Shown here piece after piece: positions 35,029 to 45,660 of a stretch of DNA of 64,000 bases; position 1 is the stretch's first letter, and every line of letters begins with the position of its first letter. The notes below the pieces were generated by a model, which had not been told where the DNA came from, searched no databases, and was given only the letters and a program-made list of their open reading frames with translations. Both the position numbers and the translations under genes were made by a program. The DNA comes from Aliikangiella coralliicola (GTDB lineage Bacteria; Pseudomonadota; Gammaproteobacteria; Enterobacterales; Kangiellaceae). The DNA lies in assembly GCF_007004725.1 (NCBI RefSeq), contig NZ_ML660162.1, positions 310,001 to 374,000 on the forward strand, in the 5' to 3' direction.

Positions 35029-37389
35029 TTATTTTCCTAGCACTTTAAAACGTCGACTGGTCCGAAAACCATCATTGTCGATGATGGTCACCTGATGCCA
35101 ACCTGGTTCAAGGTATATCGCTCGTTGGTGAAACTCTTGAGTTTGTCCCAAGTAACGATCATCGATATGCCAGTACATTTGTGCATTTTTTTTTCGATGA
35201 ACGGCTTCAAACACGACTTGAGAAATTTGACCGTCGAGGGTTCTTGGAATGTAAACATGGGTATCTTCGCCAGGGTATAAGAAAGACATTGGATTTTTCG
35301 TATTTGAAGAACCGACCTTTAAACAATCTGCTCGAAACGATGGAAGCGTTACATAATCACTGTGTTGCTTTTGATAATAAAACTCCTGGCCGGGTGGTAA
35401 AACAAACTGATTAACCGATGACATATTTCTGACGCGTTCGCATTCACTGTGTACTCTTGCCCCCGTTGATTTATCCAGATGGATCAGAAAGTGATGTGGG
35501 GTAATTTTGTCAAAGTGACTATTCTTTGCAATCAACTGAATTTCGCTATCGCACAAACCATTAGATAAATAACCATTGTCTTTGCAAACAGTGACTTCTT
35601 TTAGTTGATGGTAGGGTGTTTCAAACCAAGAGCTTCTGTCCAACTGATTAAAAATGCTAAACATTAGTGGTGCAGCAGCGCCTACGCCAGTTAAGCCAGG
35701 TACCCCTCTTCCATCGGCGTTACCAACCCATACTGCAACCGTCCACTTAGGCGTAACGCCAATTGCCCATCCGTCTCGCAATCCGTAACTGGTTCCAGTT
35801 TTCCACGCTATTTTTTGACTGGTATGAAAATTTTTCCAATGACTTTCCGCGCCGGGTCGAGTGACTTCAAGCAATGCTTCTAAAGTTAGCCAGGCACTTC
35901 CCTGACTAATTTCTTTTTTACGACCACTTGTATTTTTCTCAGTCGATAAAACGCTCAGCTTTTTATAATTTTGCTGTGAAGCATCCAGGCTGATAGTGGC
36001 CAGATTTGCATAAACCTGGGCAATGTCCCATAGAGTGGTCTCCGCGCCGCCAAGGATCAGGGGCAAACCATAATCATCGGGCGTTCGATGTAGCGTTGTG
36101 ATCCCTGCGTGTTGAAGAAAGTCGTAGAACTTTTCTAATCCATATTGGCGGAGTAATCTCACCGAAGGAATATTAAGCGATTGTGCCAATGCCATTTTTG
36201 CCGGCACAGCCCCACGAAAACTTCGGTCATAGTTTTCTGGTGCATAGCCACTATATTGTGTCGGTAAATCGGGTATCAGCGTTGTTGAAATGATTTCTCC
36301 CTGTTCCAACATTGTCGCAAATAATAGTGGTTTAAAAACGCTGCCGCTGCTTCTAGGTCGATGCACTAGATCAATCGCGTAACCACTGTTAAATCGGCTG
36401 GAAAAATCACTGTTGCCGACATAAGCCTTGACTGATAAATCACGATTATCAATCACTAACGCCGCAGCGTGATTAATCTGCATTTGCTGTAACTCTCTGG
36501 AACTTTGTTTAACAACCTGAGAAATGCGTTGTTGAATATCGGCGCTTAGCGTGGTGTGAAAAAAATCAGGTCGAGCTTTATTAACATTCTTTTTGCTTAG
36601 TGTATCGATCAAATGAGGAGCGAGCTTAGGCATCTCCCTTTTCTGTCGTGGTAACGGCTCAGCCATCGCAAGACGATAATCCATCTCGGTATAAACACCA
36701 TTATTCCAAAGTCGGGCTAATAACCTGTCTCTTTTTTGTTTTAATTGACTGCGATTTTTTTTCAAATGAATAGCTGTAGGGCTATTAGGAAGTACGGCAA
36801 GCATCGCACTTTCGGCCCAACTCAATTGAGCCGGCGCACGACCAAAATATCGCCAGGACGCAGCTTCCAGTCCAACGACATTACCACCAAAAGGCGCATG
36901 CGCCGTATACATCGCCAAAATTTCCTGTTTGCTATAGCTCATCTCCAGACGAACAGCTAATAACATCTCAATGACTTTTTCCCAATAAGATCGCGCTCTA
37001 TTCCCCACCGAACCATTACGCGACAATCGAATAGTTTGCATGGTGATGGTGCTCGCGCCACTAACAACCTGAGATGATACAAGGTTACTTTTAATTGCCC
37101 TGGCCAGCGCCAGAAAATCGACTCCAAAATGAGACTCAAATCGTTTGTCTTCAAAAGTCATTAATGCAACTTTAAACTTTTCTGGAATTTCAGTTCTTGC
37201 AGGAAATCGCCACTGCTCATCTTTTGCGACTCTGGCATCGAGTAGCCGGCCTTCTTCAGTTAATGCAACCGGTGAATAAGAAACTTCGAAAATCTGTTTT
37301 GGTAACCAATGCCAATAGAATGTCGCTAACACAGCTAACAGTGTTAGTCCGACAAATATTCGCTTTTTAATTGGTTTCAATTTCCACAT
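35029..37389 (-). CDS. pbpC: Penicillin-binding protein 1C
   Basis: 786 residues, an inner-membrane bifunctional peptidoglycan synthase. After one membrane helix (about 8-28) comes the GT51 transglycosylase (catalytic Glu in MTFEDKRFESHFGVD, SGASTITMQTIRLSR, MYTAHAPFGGNVVGLEAASWRYFG). The transpeptidase domain has SSGSVFKPLLF (SxxK), AQSLNIPSV (SxN) and AWKTGTSYGLRDGW (KTG). The C-terminal BiPBP_C domain is HIDDRYLGQ...GWHQVTIIDNDGFRTSRRF. The ATG at 37389 is chosen; a 51-codon longer frame would be read out of the repeat at 37486. The alpha-2-macroglobulin gene lies upstream, as in E. coli yfhM-pbpC. Confidence 0.94.
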   Translation of the reverse strand: MWKLKPIKKRIFVGLTLLAVLATFYWHWLPKQIFEVSYSPVALTEEGRLLDARVAKDEQWRFPARTEIPEKFKVALMTFEDKRFESHFGVDFLALARAIKSNLVSSQVVSGASTITMQTIRLSRNGSVGNRARSYWEKVIEMLLAVRLEMSYSKQEILAMYTAHAPFGGNVVGLEAASWRYFGRAPAQLSWAESAMLAVLPNSPTAIHLKKNRSQLKQKRDRLLARLWNNGVYTEMDYRLAMAEPLPRQKREMPKLAPHLIDTLSKKNVNKARPDFFHTTLSADIQQRISQVVKQSSRELQQMQINHAAALVIDNRDLSVKAYVGNSDFSSRFNSGYAIDLVHRPRSSGSVFKPLLFATMLEQGEIISTTLIPDLPTQYSGYAPENYDRSFRGAVPAKMALAQSLNIPSVRLLRQYGLEKFYDFLQHAGITTLHRTPDDYGLPLILGGAETTLWDIAQVYANLATISLDASQQNYKKLSVLSTEKNTSGRKKEISQGSAWLTLEALLEVTRPGAESHWKNFHTSQKIAWKTGTSYGLRDGWAIGVTPKWTVAVWVGNADGRGVPGLTGVGAAAPLMFSIFNQLDRSSWFETPYHQLKEVTVCKDNGYLSNGLCDSEIQLIAKNSHFDKITPHHFLIHLDKSTGARVHSECERVRNMSSVNQFVLPPGQEFYYQKQHSDYVTLPSFRADCLKVGSSNTKNPMSFLYPGEDTHVYIPRTLDGQISQVVFEAVHRKKNAQMYWHIDDRYLGQTQEFHQRAIYLEPGWHQVTIIDNDGFRTSRRFKVLGK

Positions 37390-37485
37390 TTTGTTAACTT
37401 TTATTTCTGAGTCACTATTTCTAGTCAATAAAATTTTTGTATTGGCAACTTGGTTACATTTCAAAGTAGCGGTATGCCAAATCTT

Positions 37486-37642
37486 TTCATCTCGACCGCA
37501 GCGGAGAGATCTCCAAAAGATATCATCAGACTCAAACGCCAAGATTACTCTGTTTTAAAATACCATTCCTCATCGACGAGTAATGAAGACTGATAGTTTT
37601 CAAATGTCTGCAGGAGATCTCTCCACGTTGGTCGAGATGACA
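37486..37642. repeat. 156-bp-type repeat, diverged copy B
   Basis: Has the same termini (TCATCTCGACC with GGAGAGATCTCC at the left; GGAGATCTCTCC and TCGAGATGACA at the right) and nearly the same length as copies A, C and D, but a different interior. It separates pbpC from the alpha-2-macroglobulin gene and fills the gap between them. Confidence 0.75.
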
Positions 37643-37654
37643 GTCTGCCTGCCT

Positions 37655-40600
37655 TCAAGGCTGTTTAACCACCTCCACCCACTGACCTTTTGATTTCGCA
37701 TACTTGGAGGCATCATACATTGCCTCTACTTTAAACGATGGTAAATAAAAACGCCCAAGGTAAGCCGCGTTAACAGTAATATTAAAAGTCTTACTTTGGT
37801 TCGTTTTTAAATCAAAGTAAGTAAACACTCGATCATCTCGAATATCCTGATAGTCAAAACCGGCTGTTTGATTTTGTTGGCGTTTTGACACACCTCGATA
37901 GCGATGACTACTTGGTTCTGGCTTATCATTTTGTAGGCTATCAAATCGTTTATTATGAATTTCCCAACCTGATGGCAAAATTTGTGACAGCGCCAGATTT
38001 TGAAAATCTCGGGTGGTATCGTTACGGATTTTAACTCGAATTTGAATATCTTCTCCCTGAGCTAACCGAGTAACATCCACGGGTTTGCCGCTCGCGCTAA
38101 AATAATCAACCTGAATAGCTAAGCCTTGTTGTTCAGCTTCCTCTTTTCCTGCAGGCGGGACTCCTTCTGCGTGTAAGGTCACGTAAAGTTTGCCACCACT
38201 TTGGTTGTTGATTTCAACTGGGATCTGTTCATCTTTAGATTCGGTGAGGTGTTTTTTCCACAAGGGTAAGCGATTGTTAACAATCTCAATTGGCGCATCG
38301 CCGATTTTATAAGCGGCGGTAATCGCTTCTTGTTTACCAACATCACTTTGAAAAACGTAATGGCTCATTGAATTTAACGCATAGGCAGTACTTTGAGTAC
38401 TTAACCAATAGGTTGACGACAAAGTTTGAGAAATCTGCTGCACCATTTTTTCAGCCAACACCTGGTCATTCATTAACACCAAGCTATCCAGAATAATCGC
38501 CTGATCTCTTAAACTTGAACCAAAAGTATTACCCGCCCTTGCATAACTTTTCACTTGTGTACTAAGCCCGGCAACCAACTGTTTTGCCGCATCGGTTTGA
38601 CCAACTTTTTGATAGGCGGCGGCAAGATACCACTGACTAACATTATCGATTTGGTCACGCTCCCTTAAACGGTTCATTGCGCCTAACGCCGGCTTACCCG
38701 CCATTGCCAGAGTAAATAATCGATAACTTTGACTTAACGTATCTCCTGAAGTCCAGCTGTCAGCCGTGCGCCGTTGATAACCGATCCAGTTTGACAAAAC
38801 ATTGTAGGGAATATGATAGCCTTTACTTTTCGCTTCAAGCAAAAAGTGACCAACATAACTTGACGCCCAATCGTGAATTTTATTTTGACCCGGCCAATAG
38901 GCAAAACCGCCTGATGGCAACTGGAATCCACGTAGTCGCTCAATACCAATTGCGACATTATTTTCAACCTGATCAGCCTGTGTTTTTTCCAGCGTCATCA
39001 AATCGTTCAGATAAAGCTGTGGAAAAATTGAAGAAGTCGTTTGTTCAACACAACCGTGCGGGTATCGAATCAGGTATTTCAGGCGCGACTCTAAATTAAG
39101 CGGTGGTACACGTGACAATTCTAGCGTAAGCTGATTAGTTGATGGCAAGCCATGGGGTTGATGAGTGGTATTCCATGATTCACCTGCCTTTAGAACCTTT
39201 TTAGTTTGCCGACTGGTTACTGGGTTCGCACTACGCACATCCACATAGATATCTTGTTGGCTTGTATGGTTTTTATTGGATGCAACAAACCGCAAATGGG
39301 CCTGACCTAATGTTGAATTAACTTTTAGCGGAATAAATCCAAGCTGGTCACCGGGCTCACTGAAGTTCAATTTAATTGGCCCCTTATCGAGTCGCTCAAA
39401 ATGATCATCATGTTCAATCTCCAGCGACACTTCACCTAACGCCTGTTCATTAACAAACACGGCAACGGGAATCGTCACAATCTCTTCCGGCCCAACAACT
39501 CTCGGTACAGTCGCCAACACATTCACCGGTTGTCTTACATAAACAGATTTTTCGGTTGAACCGTAAGCGCCTTCATACCCAGCCACCACCATGACTCGAA
39601 CCGCGCCAAGGTATTGAGGAATATCAACCGCATGGGAATTGGTTTCGCCGGCATTCAAATGAAACGGACCTAAAAACCTCACTACCGGTGGGAAGCGTTT
39701 TTTCTTTCCTCCATCTTCACCATCTTTCTCTTTCCCGTCGCCACCCAGTGCTAAAATCCGATCTAATTCTCCACCATAAGCGCCGACGACTTCATCGAAT
39801 AAATCCCAGGTTTTAACCCCTAATGCTTCTTTGCGATAAAAGTGACTTCTTAATTTTGGCGTTTGGTAACGCGTTAACCCGAGCAAACCCTCATCAACGA
39901 TTGCGAGTGTATAAGTCATCGATTTTCCGTTCGACTCAGACACCTTAATATCCGCCGACGACTGAGGGGAAATTTCATCTGCAACTTGCAGCTGGGGCGA
40001 CAAAGCTGTCGCCGGATCGTCAACTATCACAGGAACAACGCCGAATAGTCGAATTGGCAAATCGTTATCTTTACCGCTGTGGGGTTGAATTAACATGACA
40101 GACACATAAACATTAGGGCTCATTGCTTGCGTTAGGGGCAATTTAATACCGGGATTGTTCGGGTCGATATCGGTCCAGAAGCGATCCAACAGACGACTTC
40201 CATTTTCAACGCTGACTAGCACTTTTCCCTGCTTGGACGGTGGGAAGTTAATCGTAGCTACATCGCCGACCTGGTACTTATCTTTATCTGTTGAAAGGTT
40301 TACCACACTCGCACCAATTCCTTTCTGGTTTTGCGATCTGCCTGCCCATCCCGGCCAGTCGATATAGAAAACCTCTCCGGTACAGTGACCGCCTTTTTTG
40401 TCACAAGCTCTTACCAGGTAACGCCCCCACGCCGGGTAATTAACCTCCATTTCCCATTCGCCGATTCCATCCTTTGTTGTAATTGCTGTTCGTTCTAGCG
40501 CTTCTGTACTATAGGCACTGGCATATTTTGCCAGTGAGTCACCGGATTTATCCCACCACCATTTCCAATTGATTTTATACAAAGATATTTCTACTTCATC

Positions 40601-43303
40601 GAGAGCAACCTTCTCACCACTTGATGAAACACTGGCAATTTGAATTTTGTGCGGAGTATCAGTCAGCAGCATATTGCGCCGACTATCACCTTTCGGTAAC
40701 TTCACTCCCAGGTAATTGTCATAAGGGTGAAAATCCATTGACTGCCGTTCAGTACTAAATGCACCACTGTCCTCAAATACTCGGCTGGTAAATCGAGCGG
40801 AAAGCAACCCGGGAGATTTCCCTTTGACGGCAAGGTTAGTTTTGAAACTAACACGTCCTTCTTCATCAAGATTGCCAGAGAAGACATCTTGCTTTTCGCC
40901 ACGAAATTCTCTGGCAGGGTCATCAAAGTTAAACCCGGCAAAATTTTTAAATCGCGTTTTTTTGGGCAATAGACGAACTTTAACATCAGCTTTCAAATTA
41001 GAGGCTTTGGCGCCATGTAACCATTGCGAGAAAAGCTCCGTTGTCACGGGCATTTTAGAAGCGGTTAAAAATGGAGCTTCGGCTTTCAGTTCTACTTTCA
41101 GGCGATTCGGAATCACCGCTTCTACTTTAATCACTTTGTGAAAACGAAGTCCACCCAGGCGAGCAATGGCTTTCCAATTTCCAGTTATCGCGTTCTCTTC
41201 AGTCTTTAGATTAAAGCGATAAAAATCATCGACCGGTTGGTTATTAGTTTGACTGGAAACCAGCTGTCCCTTAGGGTTAAAAAATTCTAAAGTAACCGGA
41301 TGCCCCGGCGGAATATTGTTGTTTTTATCCTGGAGTACAAAAGTTAAGAAAATATCGTCACCTGGTCGCCAAACGCCTCTTTCTCCATAAAGATACCCCT
41401 TGATTCCTTGTTTTACTTTGACACCGCCCACATCAAAATGGCTGGTCGGTAAAGCCAAACCGGGGGAAAGTTTTAGGTACCCAGTTTCTTCACCGACAGA
41501 TGCGCGCACATAATAAGCTGCAGAATCTAATTGAATGTCGGCCAGGCCATTTTTATCGCTGGTTGCCTGCGCAAGTTGCTGGTGCTGATAGTTATAAACT
41601 TCAAGCTTCACTTGCGACCAGGGTAAACCCGTTGAAATATTCGTTGTGACCAGCGTTAGTTTTCTGTCATTTCCCTGTTTGGCGACAATACCAATATTGC
41701 TTGCCAGAAAATTTCGACTGGCTTCAATATTTTTTCCATATCGATAGTAAGCATCTTTACAAGGGTTGTTTCTATCTCGCCATCTTAATTGCGTGTTATT
41801 GTAATAATTATCGGCGTAATCCCAGTTACTATATTCATTGTAAGATTCCTGGTCATAACTGGAAAAAGCACGCTCCTTAATGACTGGAACATTATTTTCT
41901 TCCTGCGAACAACTATAAGTAGAATTACTACGATTAATCGATAAAGTCAGGCGAAAAAGAGCACCTGGATGCTTTGCCAGAAGCTCAGAAATATCCAGTG
42001 AATATCGATTCCAATTATCCTGAACCGGGCTTTCCAGCGAAATAGATTTACGCCACAAATAGCGACCCACACGCTGGCTTTGATAATTTTGATCAAGGTT
42101 ATTAGCTTGTAAAAACTGTCCCATGTTGTTGGCATAAATTTTAAATGCGGTCACCTGTACTGAGTCGACATTAACTGCTTCAAAGGGAATTGTTAATGAC
42201 TTATTGGGCGGCAAGATGACGCCCTTGCCAACAAATCGAACCTGTGGTTTTTGGTTAAAGAAAGTAAGCGTCTGTTGAACCGGTTCGCCAAGTTTAAACC
42301 CGCGGCTATTTTTTAATCCTTGATCAATGGTAATTGTCACCTCTCCGGTAAACAGACTTTGTGGATAAATCTTTACCAAACTTCCTTGCTGACGAATAGT
42401 AAACCGGCCTCGGTCAATCTGTATAAGGCCTTTCAAATTTTGCTCGGCAGAAAGTTTCTCGGTAAAACTAATTTCAATTAATTGCCGATCAGCCTGAACC
42501 GCTCTGATATTAGCGACTTTAAATTCCCCATAAGCAGGGATCTCGAAGCTTCTTTTTCCTTGGTCATCAACAGAAATTAGTGCGCCATTCCAGTTGAGAA
42601 GCAATTTTTCCGTCTGTTTCTGACGTTTTAATCCAGGCACAATAAACTCATGACGCCTGCCGTTTTCCGCGTGTTGCCACTGAATCTGAGCGGGCTTATT
42701 GAGAAACGACGCCGACAACATTTTTTCAACTTTTAAACCATCTTCGGAATCCGCCGTTGCCACATAACCACTCACCGATACTGTATCTCCATTATCATCG
42801 GCCTTGACGCCATTAGAATGAATTTCGAAAGCCTGTTTAATCACTGAGAATGAAAATTGATAGTTTTTTAAACCATCGGGAAACCCTTCAAGCTGGGAGG
42901 TATTAAGCGCCGCGGAATATCGTTGTCCTGACGGTAACGGCCCTGATGGGATCAACTCAATTTGTCTTGGTGTGACAAAAGTAAGGCTCCCTTCTATTGG
43001 CGGTGTTATTTTCAAGAAATTCTCCGCAGAATCTCCGACTTTCGCAACATCGATAACAGGACTGCGAAATAAAATTGATATTTTTGACTGACTAGAAATA
43101 ATTCCGTGTGAATTGGATTCAATATAGTCTATCCATCGATAGGTTTTGCTTATTGAAGCTTCTCCAGTCGATGATTTAGCCGGCTTTGATGTCGCTTGCT
43201 CTGGCTGTTGCGCATCTTCAGTTTGATCTTTTTGATCACCGCAAGCACTTATCAATACAGAAAATAAAAGAAGTAACAGCGGCAGTTTAAATTTGTGAGT
43301 CAT
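37655..43303 (-). CDS. Bacterial alpha-2-macroglobulin lipoprotein
   Basis: 1882 residues with a lipoprotein signal (LLLFSVLISAC, Cys 21), many MG-type beta-sandwich domains, and a thioester-containing helical domain with the key motif PHGCVEQTTSSIFPQLYL near residue 1418. It is thought to trap foreign proteases in the periplasm and protect the cell when the envelope is breached, with PBP1C repairing peptidoglycan. It also has bait-type segments (RFPPVVRFLGPFHLNAGET). It is longer than E. coli YfhM (about 1650 residues as remembered). The last codon is 12 bases from repeat copy B. Confidence 0.93.
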   Translation of the reverse strand: MTHKFKLPLLLLLFSVLISACGDQKDQTEDAQQPEQATSKPAKSSTGEASISKTYRWIDYIESNSHGIISSQSKISILFRSPVIDVAKVGDSAENFLKITPPIEGSLTFVTPRQIELIPSGPLPSGQRYSAALNTSQLEGFPDGLKNYQFSFSVIKQAFEIHSNGVKADDNGDTVSVSGYVATADSEDGLKVEKMLSASFLNKPAQIQWQHAENGRRHEFIVPGLKRQKQTEKLLLNWNGALISVDDQGKRSFEIPAYGEFKVANIRAVQADRQLIEISFTEKLSAEQNLKGLIQIDRGRFTIRQQGSLVKIYPQSLFTGEVTITIDQGLKNSRGFKLGEPVQQTLTFFNQKPQVRFVGKGVILPPNKSLTIPFEAVNVDSVQVTAFKIYANNMGQFLQANNLDQNYQSQRVGRYLWRKSISLESPVQDNWNRYSLDISELLAKHPGALFRLTLSINRSNSTYSCSQEENNVPVIKERAFSSYDQESYNEYSNWDYADNYYNNTQLRWRDRNNPCKDAYYRYGKNIEASRNFLASNIGIVAKQGNDRKLTLVTTNISTGLPWSQVKLEVYNYQHQQLAQATSDKNGLADIQLDSAAYYVRASVGEETGYLKLSPGLALPTSHFDVGGVKVKQGIKGYLYGERGVWRPGDDIFLTFVLQDKNNNIPPGHPVTLEFFNPKGQLVSSQTNNQPVDDFYRFNLKTEENAITGNWKAIARLGGLRFHKVIKVEAVIPNRLKVELKAEAPFLTASKMPVTTELFSQWLHGAKASNLKADVKVRLLPKKTRFKNFAGFNFDDPAREFRGEKQDVFSGNLDEEGRVSFKTNLAVKGKSPGLLSARFTSRVFEDSGAFSTERQSMDFHPYDNYLGVKLPKGDSRRNMLLTDTPHKIQIASVSSSGEKVALDEVEISLYKINWKWWWDKSGDSLAKYASAYSTEALERTAITTKDGIGEWEMEVNYPAWGRYLVRACDKKGGHCTGEVFYIDWPGWAGRSQNQKGIGASVVNLSTDKDKYQVGDVATINFPPSKQGKVLVSVENGSRLLDRFWTDIDPNNPGIKLPLTQAMSPNVYVSVMLIQPHSGKDNDLPIRLFGVVPVIVDDPATALSPQLQVADEISPQSSADIKVSESNGKSMTYTLAIVDEGLLGLTRYQTPKLRSHFYRKEALGVKTWDLFDEVVGAYGGELDRILALGGDGKEKDGEDGGKKKRFPPVVRFLGPFHLNAGETNSHAVDIPQYLGAVRVMVVAGYEGAYGSTEKSVYVRQPVNVLATVPRVVGPEEIVTIPVAVFVNEQALGEVSLEIEHDDHFERLDKGPIKLNFSEPGDQLGFIPLKVNSTLGQAHLRFVASNKNHTSQQDIYVDVRSANPVTSRQTKKVLKAGESWNTTHQPHGLPSTNQLTLELSRVPPLNLESRLKYLIRYPHGCVEQTTSSIFPQLYLNDLMTLEKTQADQVENNVAIGIERLRGFQLPSGGFAYWPGQNKIHDWASSYVGHFLLEAKSKGYHIPYNVLSNWIGYQRRTADSWTSGDTLSQSYRLFTLAMAGKPALGAMNRLRERDQIDNVSQWYLAAAYQKVGQTDAAKQLVAGLSTQVKSYARAGNTFGSSLRDQAIILDSLVLMNDQVLAEKMVQQISQTLSSTYWLSTQSTAYALNSMSHYVFQSDVGKQEAITAAYKIGDAPIEIVNNRLPLWKKHLTESKDEQIPVEINNQSGGKLYVTLHAEGVPPAGKEEAEQQGLAIQVDYFSASGKPVDVTRLAQGEDIQIRVKIRNDTTRDFQNLALSQILPSGWEIHNKRFDSLQNDKPEPSSHRYRGVSKRQQNQTAGFDYQDIRDDRVFTYFDLKTNQSKTFNITVNAAYLGRFYLPSFKVEAMYDASKYAKSKGQWVEVVKQP

Positions 43304-43559
43304 TATTTTGTTCCTGGGCCGACAATCCGATCACTGGTTGCGCGATCGCATACGGGTGTTTTTATCTTAGGCTAGTGTACCGAATCCCACGGGCGAGTGA
43401 GAGTGTTTATTATTTTAGTGGGTAAATAGGGCTATTCGAGGAGGAAATCTGTCTAAAACATGTCATTTAGCGAATTTCATTGATAACCTGGGCAAAATAA
43501 AATGGAAAATGAACATAAACAAGGTGAAATAGAAAGGCTCTTATTACTCATTTTTACTA

Positions 43560-43590
43560 CAGGGACCGAGAAAAACCAACCCGGCCCCTG
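43560..43590 (-). terminator. Possible terminator after the BsuPI gene
   Basis: Stem CAGGGGCCG / CGGTCCCTG (one G-U pair), 20 bases after the stop of the minus-strand gene; the loop is 13 bases and no proper U-tract follows. Low-certainty terminator in an otherwise featureless 306-base gap. Confidence 0.4.
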
Positions 43591-43609
43591 ATATGGCTAA
43601 ACCGCCAAG

Positions 43610-44587
43610 CTATTTAGCTGCTGTTGTAATTTCTAAAAACAGTGGAACTTCTACCGCATACATTATCGCTTTTGCATTAACAGTATTTTGAGAATATCCT
43701 TTCACTTCAATTCTCAATTTATAAGCTCCTTCGTCCAATCTCTCGCCACTAAAATCTCTCAGTTCGATGTAATCACCAAACCTTTGTGTTTCTCCAGGGT
43801 TAAGACTGATGGTTTGCATCATCTGGATAAAGACGCGATTGTCCGACCAACAATTGACCATTTCTCCATGCTCATTATAAAGCTCGATATCAAACCGTTG
43901 CCCCGAGTTAAAGGTCAAATCAAACGCGTTACTAGTCGGGTTAGTTAAATCAATAAAGGCTGCAACCCGGTCCTTTTTGTTTAAGTTAAAACTTCCCGAT
44001 TCCATTTGAGATGAAATTTGCAGCCCTCTCATAACGGGATACTGAATACCGTTAATTTTCGCGTCAACTAACGAAAAAGTAACAGGCCCTGCAATTGACT
44101 GCTCCTGCCATTGAACTAAGCCAACTTTTGGCACGAACCAGGCATTCAATAGCCCAGCATCAGCACAAGCACCAGAGAATGTTAGCATAGATACGTCGCT
44201 AAAATGACCCGCAGGTGTCGATAATAACGAGCGTTTATTGACTAACTTAGCAGTATCACTACAAGCATCAATGCTAACCTGGTACTCCGTGCCGACAGGA
44301 TCATCGAAATCAACTAATAATTCCGCGACACCCGAATCAGAAAACCAGTATACTTGTTGTGAGTTTTGCGATGACCAAATCCATTGTGATTCTTTTCCTA
44401 AGTAATTCGAATACTTTTTCCAATGACTGCCGTACTGCTCCTTAACTTCAAGGGTAGTCGTTTGGTTGTAAGAATTTTTGAAAGTTGAATAATCACTTTC
44501 ATTGTGAGGAACATAGTCATTACTCCAGGATGCAAAGCTTGCAGTTGCTGCGACAAAAGCGACCAAGCTTTTTGCTATTCCTTTCAT
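43610..44587 (-). CDS. Secreted BsuPI-domain protein
   Basis: 325 residues with a signal peptide (cleavage near SWS-N, residue 22). The C-terminal half carries a BsuPI-type beta-sandwich (DLTNPTSNAFDLTFNSGQRFDIELYNEHGEMVNCWSDNRVFIQMMQTISLNPGETQRFGDYIELRDF), first known from the intracellular proteinase inhibitor of Bacillus. The N-terminal half (YSNYLGKESQWIWSSQNSQQVYWF...) is unrecognised. Expected in the periplasm; protease inhibition is possible but not shown. Confidence 0.75.
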   Translation of the reverse strand: MKGIAKSLVAFVAATASFASWSNDYVPHNESDYSTFKNSYNQTTTLEVKEQYGSHWKKYSNYLGKESQWIWSSQNSQQVYWFSDSGVAELLVDFDDPVGTEYQVSIDACSDTAKLVNKRSLLSTPAGHFSDVSMLTFSGACADAGLLNAWFVPKVGLVQWQEQSIAGPVTFSLVDAKINGIQYPVMRGLQISSQMESGSFNLNKKDRVAAFIDLTNPTSNAFDLTFNSGQRFDIELYNEHGEMVNCWSDNRVFIQMMQTISLNPGETQRFGDYIELRDFSGERLDEGAYKLRIEVKGYSQNTVNAKAIMYAVEVPLFLEITTAAK

Positions 44588-45002
44588 TGGGGTTCTCCTA
44601 AGTTAAATTAATCAATGGAATTGCGACTCCAGAATTGGATTTCGCGGGGCCAATTTCAAACAAAATTGAACTGGCTCACAATAGAGAATATCTTATCGGT
44701 TCGATTAGAATTTCTAATGAATAACTTAAAATTGTTTACTATTCAGCGCATTAAAAAATTCTTAAAAACTTAATTAACTTTTATGACTTAACTGTAATAT
44801 TTTTCGTGGAGATGATAATGAAATCATTGTTTATCAAAACGGCAAAAAAATGAAAAATTGGCGATTATCTTCTATCTTTTTACTAACGCTACTTATTAAA
44901 AATTTATCACTCCATGGAGATTTTAGTTTTAATTTATCGATATAGAAGTTAAATTAGATTGATGAGTAGCCTGATACAATTTAGAGCTGATTGATAAAAC
45001 TG
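44588..45002. other. AT-rich intergenic region before rof
   Basis: 415 bases between divergent genes; AT-rich, with no hairpin, repeat or credible small gene that I can support. It should contain the promoters of both flanking genes. Confidence 0.5.
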
Positions 45003-45290
45003 ATGACCCAAGATAGACAAAAAATAATCAATTGTAATATCCACGATTACATCGAAATCGCCTGCATGTACTCCTTCGAGATTGAACTGTCGCTAAATGA
45101 TGGCACCAACACAATTGGCAGGGCCGTTACCACGATAATTCAGACAGATTCAGAAACTCAAACCAATACAGGTAAAGCAGAATATCTTGTATTGCAAAGT
45201 GAGAAAGAGAGAAAAAATGTTTTATTATCTTCTATAAAAAAAATGCGAGCGATAACAGTCAACCCGCATTTCGATATCATTACTTTTTAA
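45003..45290 (+). CDS. rof: Rof-family Rho-binding antiterminator
   Basis: 95 residues aligning with E. coli Rof (YaeO): INCNIHDYIEIACMYSFEIELSLNDG at the start, AEYLVLQSEKERKNVLLSSIKKM in the middle. Rof binds the Rho hexamer and blocks RNA loading, reducing Rho-dependent termination. The ATG at 45003 gives the normal start; a TTG four codons earlier is less likely. It contains an extra loop (IQTDSETQTNTGK) relative to E. coli. Monocistronic. Confidence 0.85.
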   Translation: MTQDRQKIINCNIHDYIEIACMYSFEIELSLNDGTNTIGRAVTTIIQTDSETQTNTGKAEYLVLQSEKERKNVLLSSIKKMRAITVNPHFDIITF

Positions 45291-45660
45291 AACTGAGTTC
45301 AGAATAAACACTTTACCAGCGCTAGAATTTGGACTGTATCATGACACCTTAGATACGCCTTTCACACCTTTCTTTTCATCGTCAGCTGCAACTTTGAACA
45401 GCCAAAAAACATTCCCACTTTACCCTCTTGCCATACAAAACATAATTTGTTCAGTTTCAGTATCAATTGAAATTTCAGAATCGTTACCCTGTGAAGTAAT
45501 ACCATGTCTTCCTCGTGCCAGAATTTAGCTATCAAATCTAGTAATATCTCGTTTAGCAAAAAACCTTCACTATCGCCCCATCGCTAACAAGAATAATTAC
45601 GTCTTTCTATGCTAGAATGTGCCCAATTTTTAAGTCGGCAAGATTATTCGCGTCAGTGGT
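45291..45660. other. Intergenic region before yheS
   Basis: 370 bases with no supported gene; a 65-codon minus-strand frame has no family, ribosome site or coding features. It presumably carries the promoter of the yheS operon. Confidence 0.5.

Noticed and set aside
37390-37542. N-terminal extension of PBP1C
   Set aside because: The added 51 codons come partly from repeat copy B and carry no PBP features; the membrane helix starts right after the ATG at 37389.
45362-45559. 65-codon minus-strand frame before yheS
   Set aside because: No ribosome site, family or coding bias visible.
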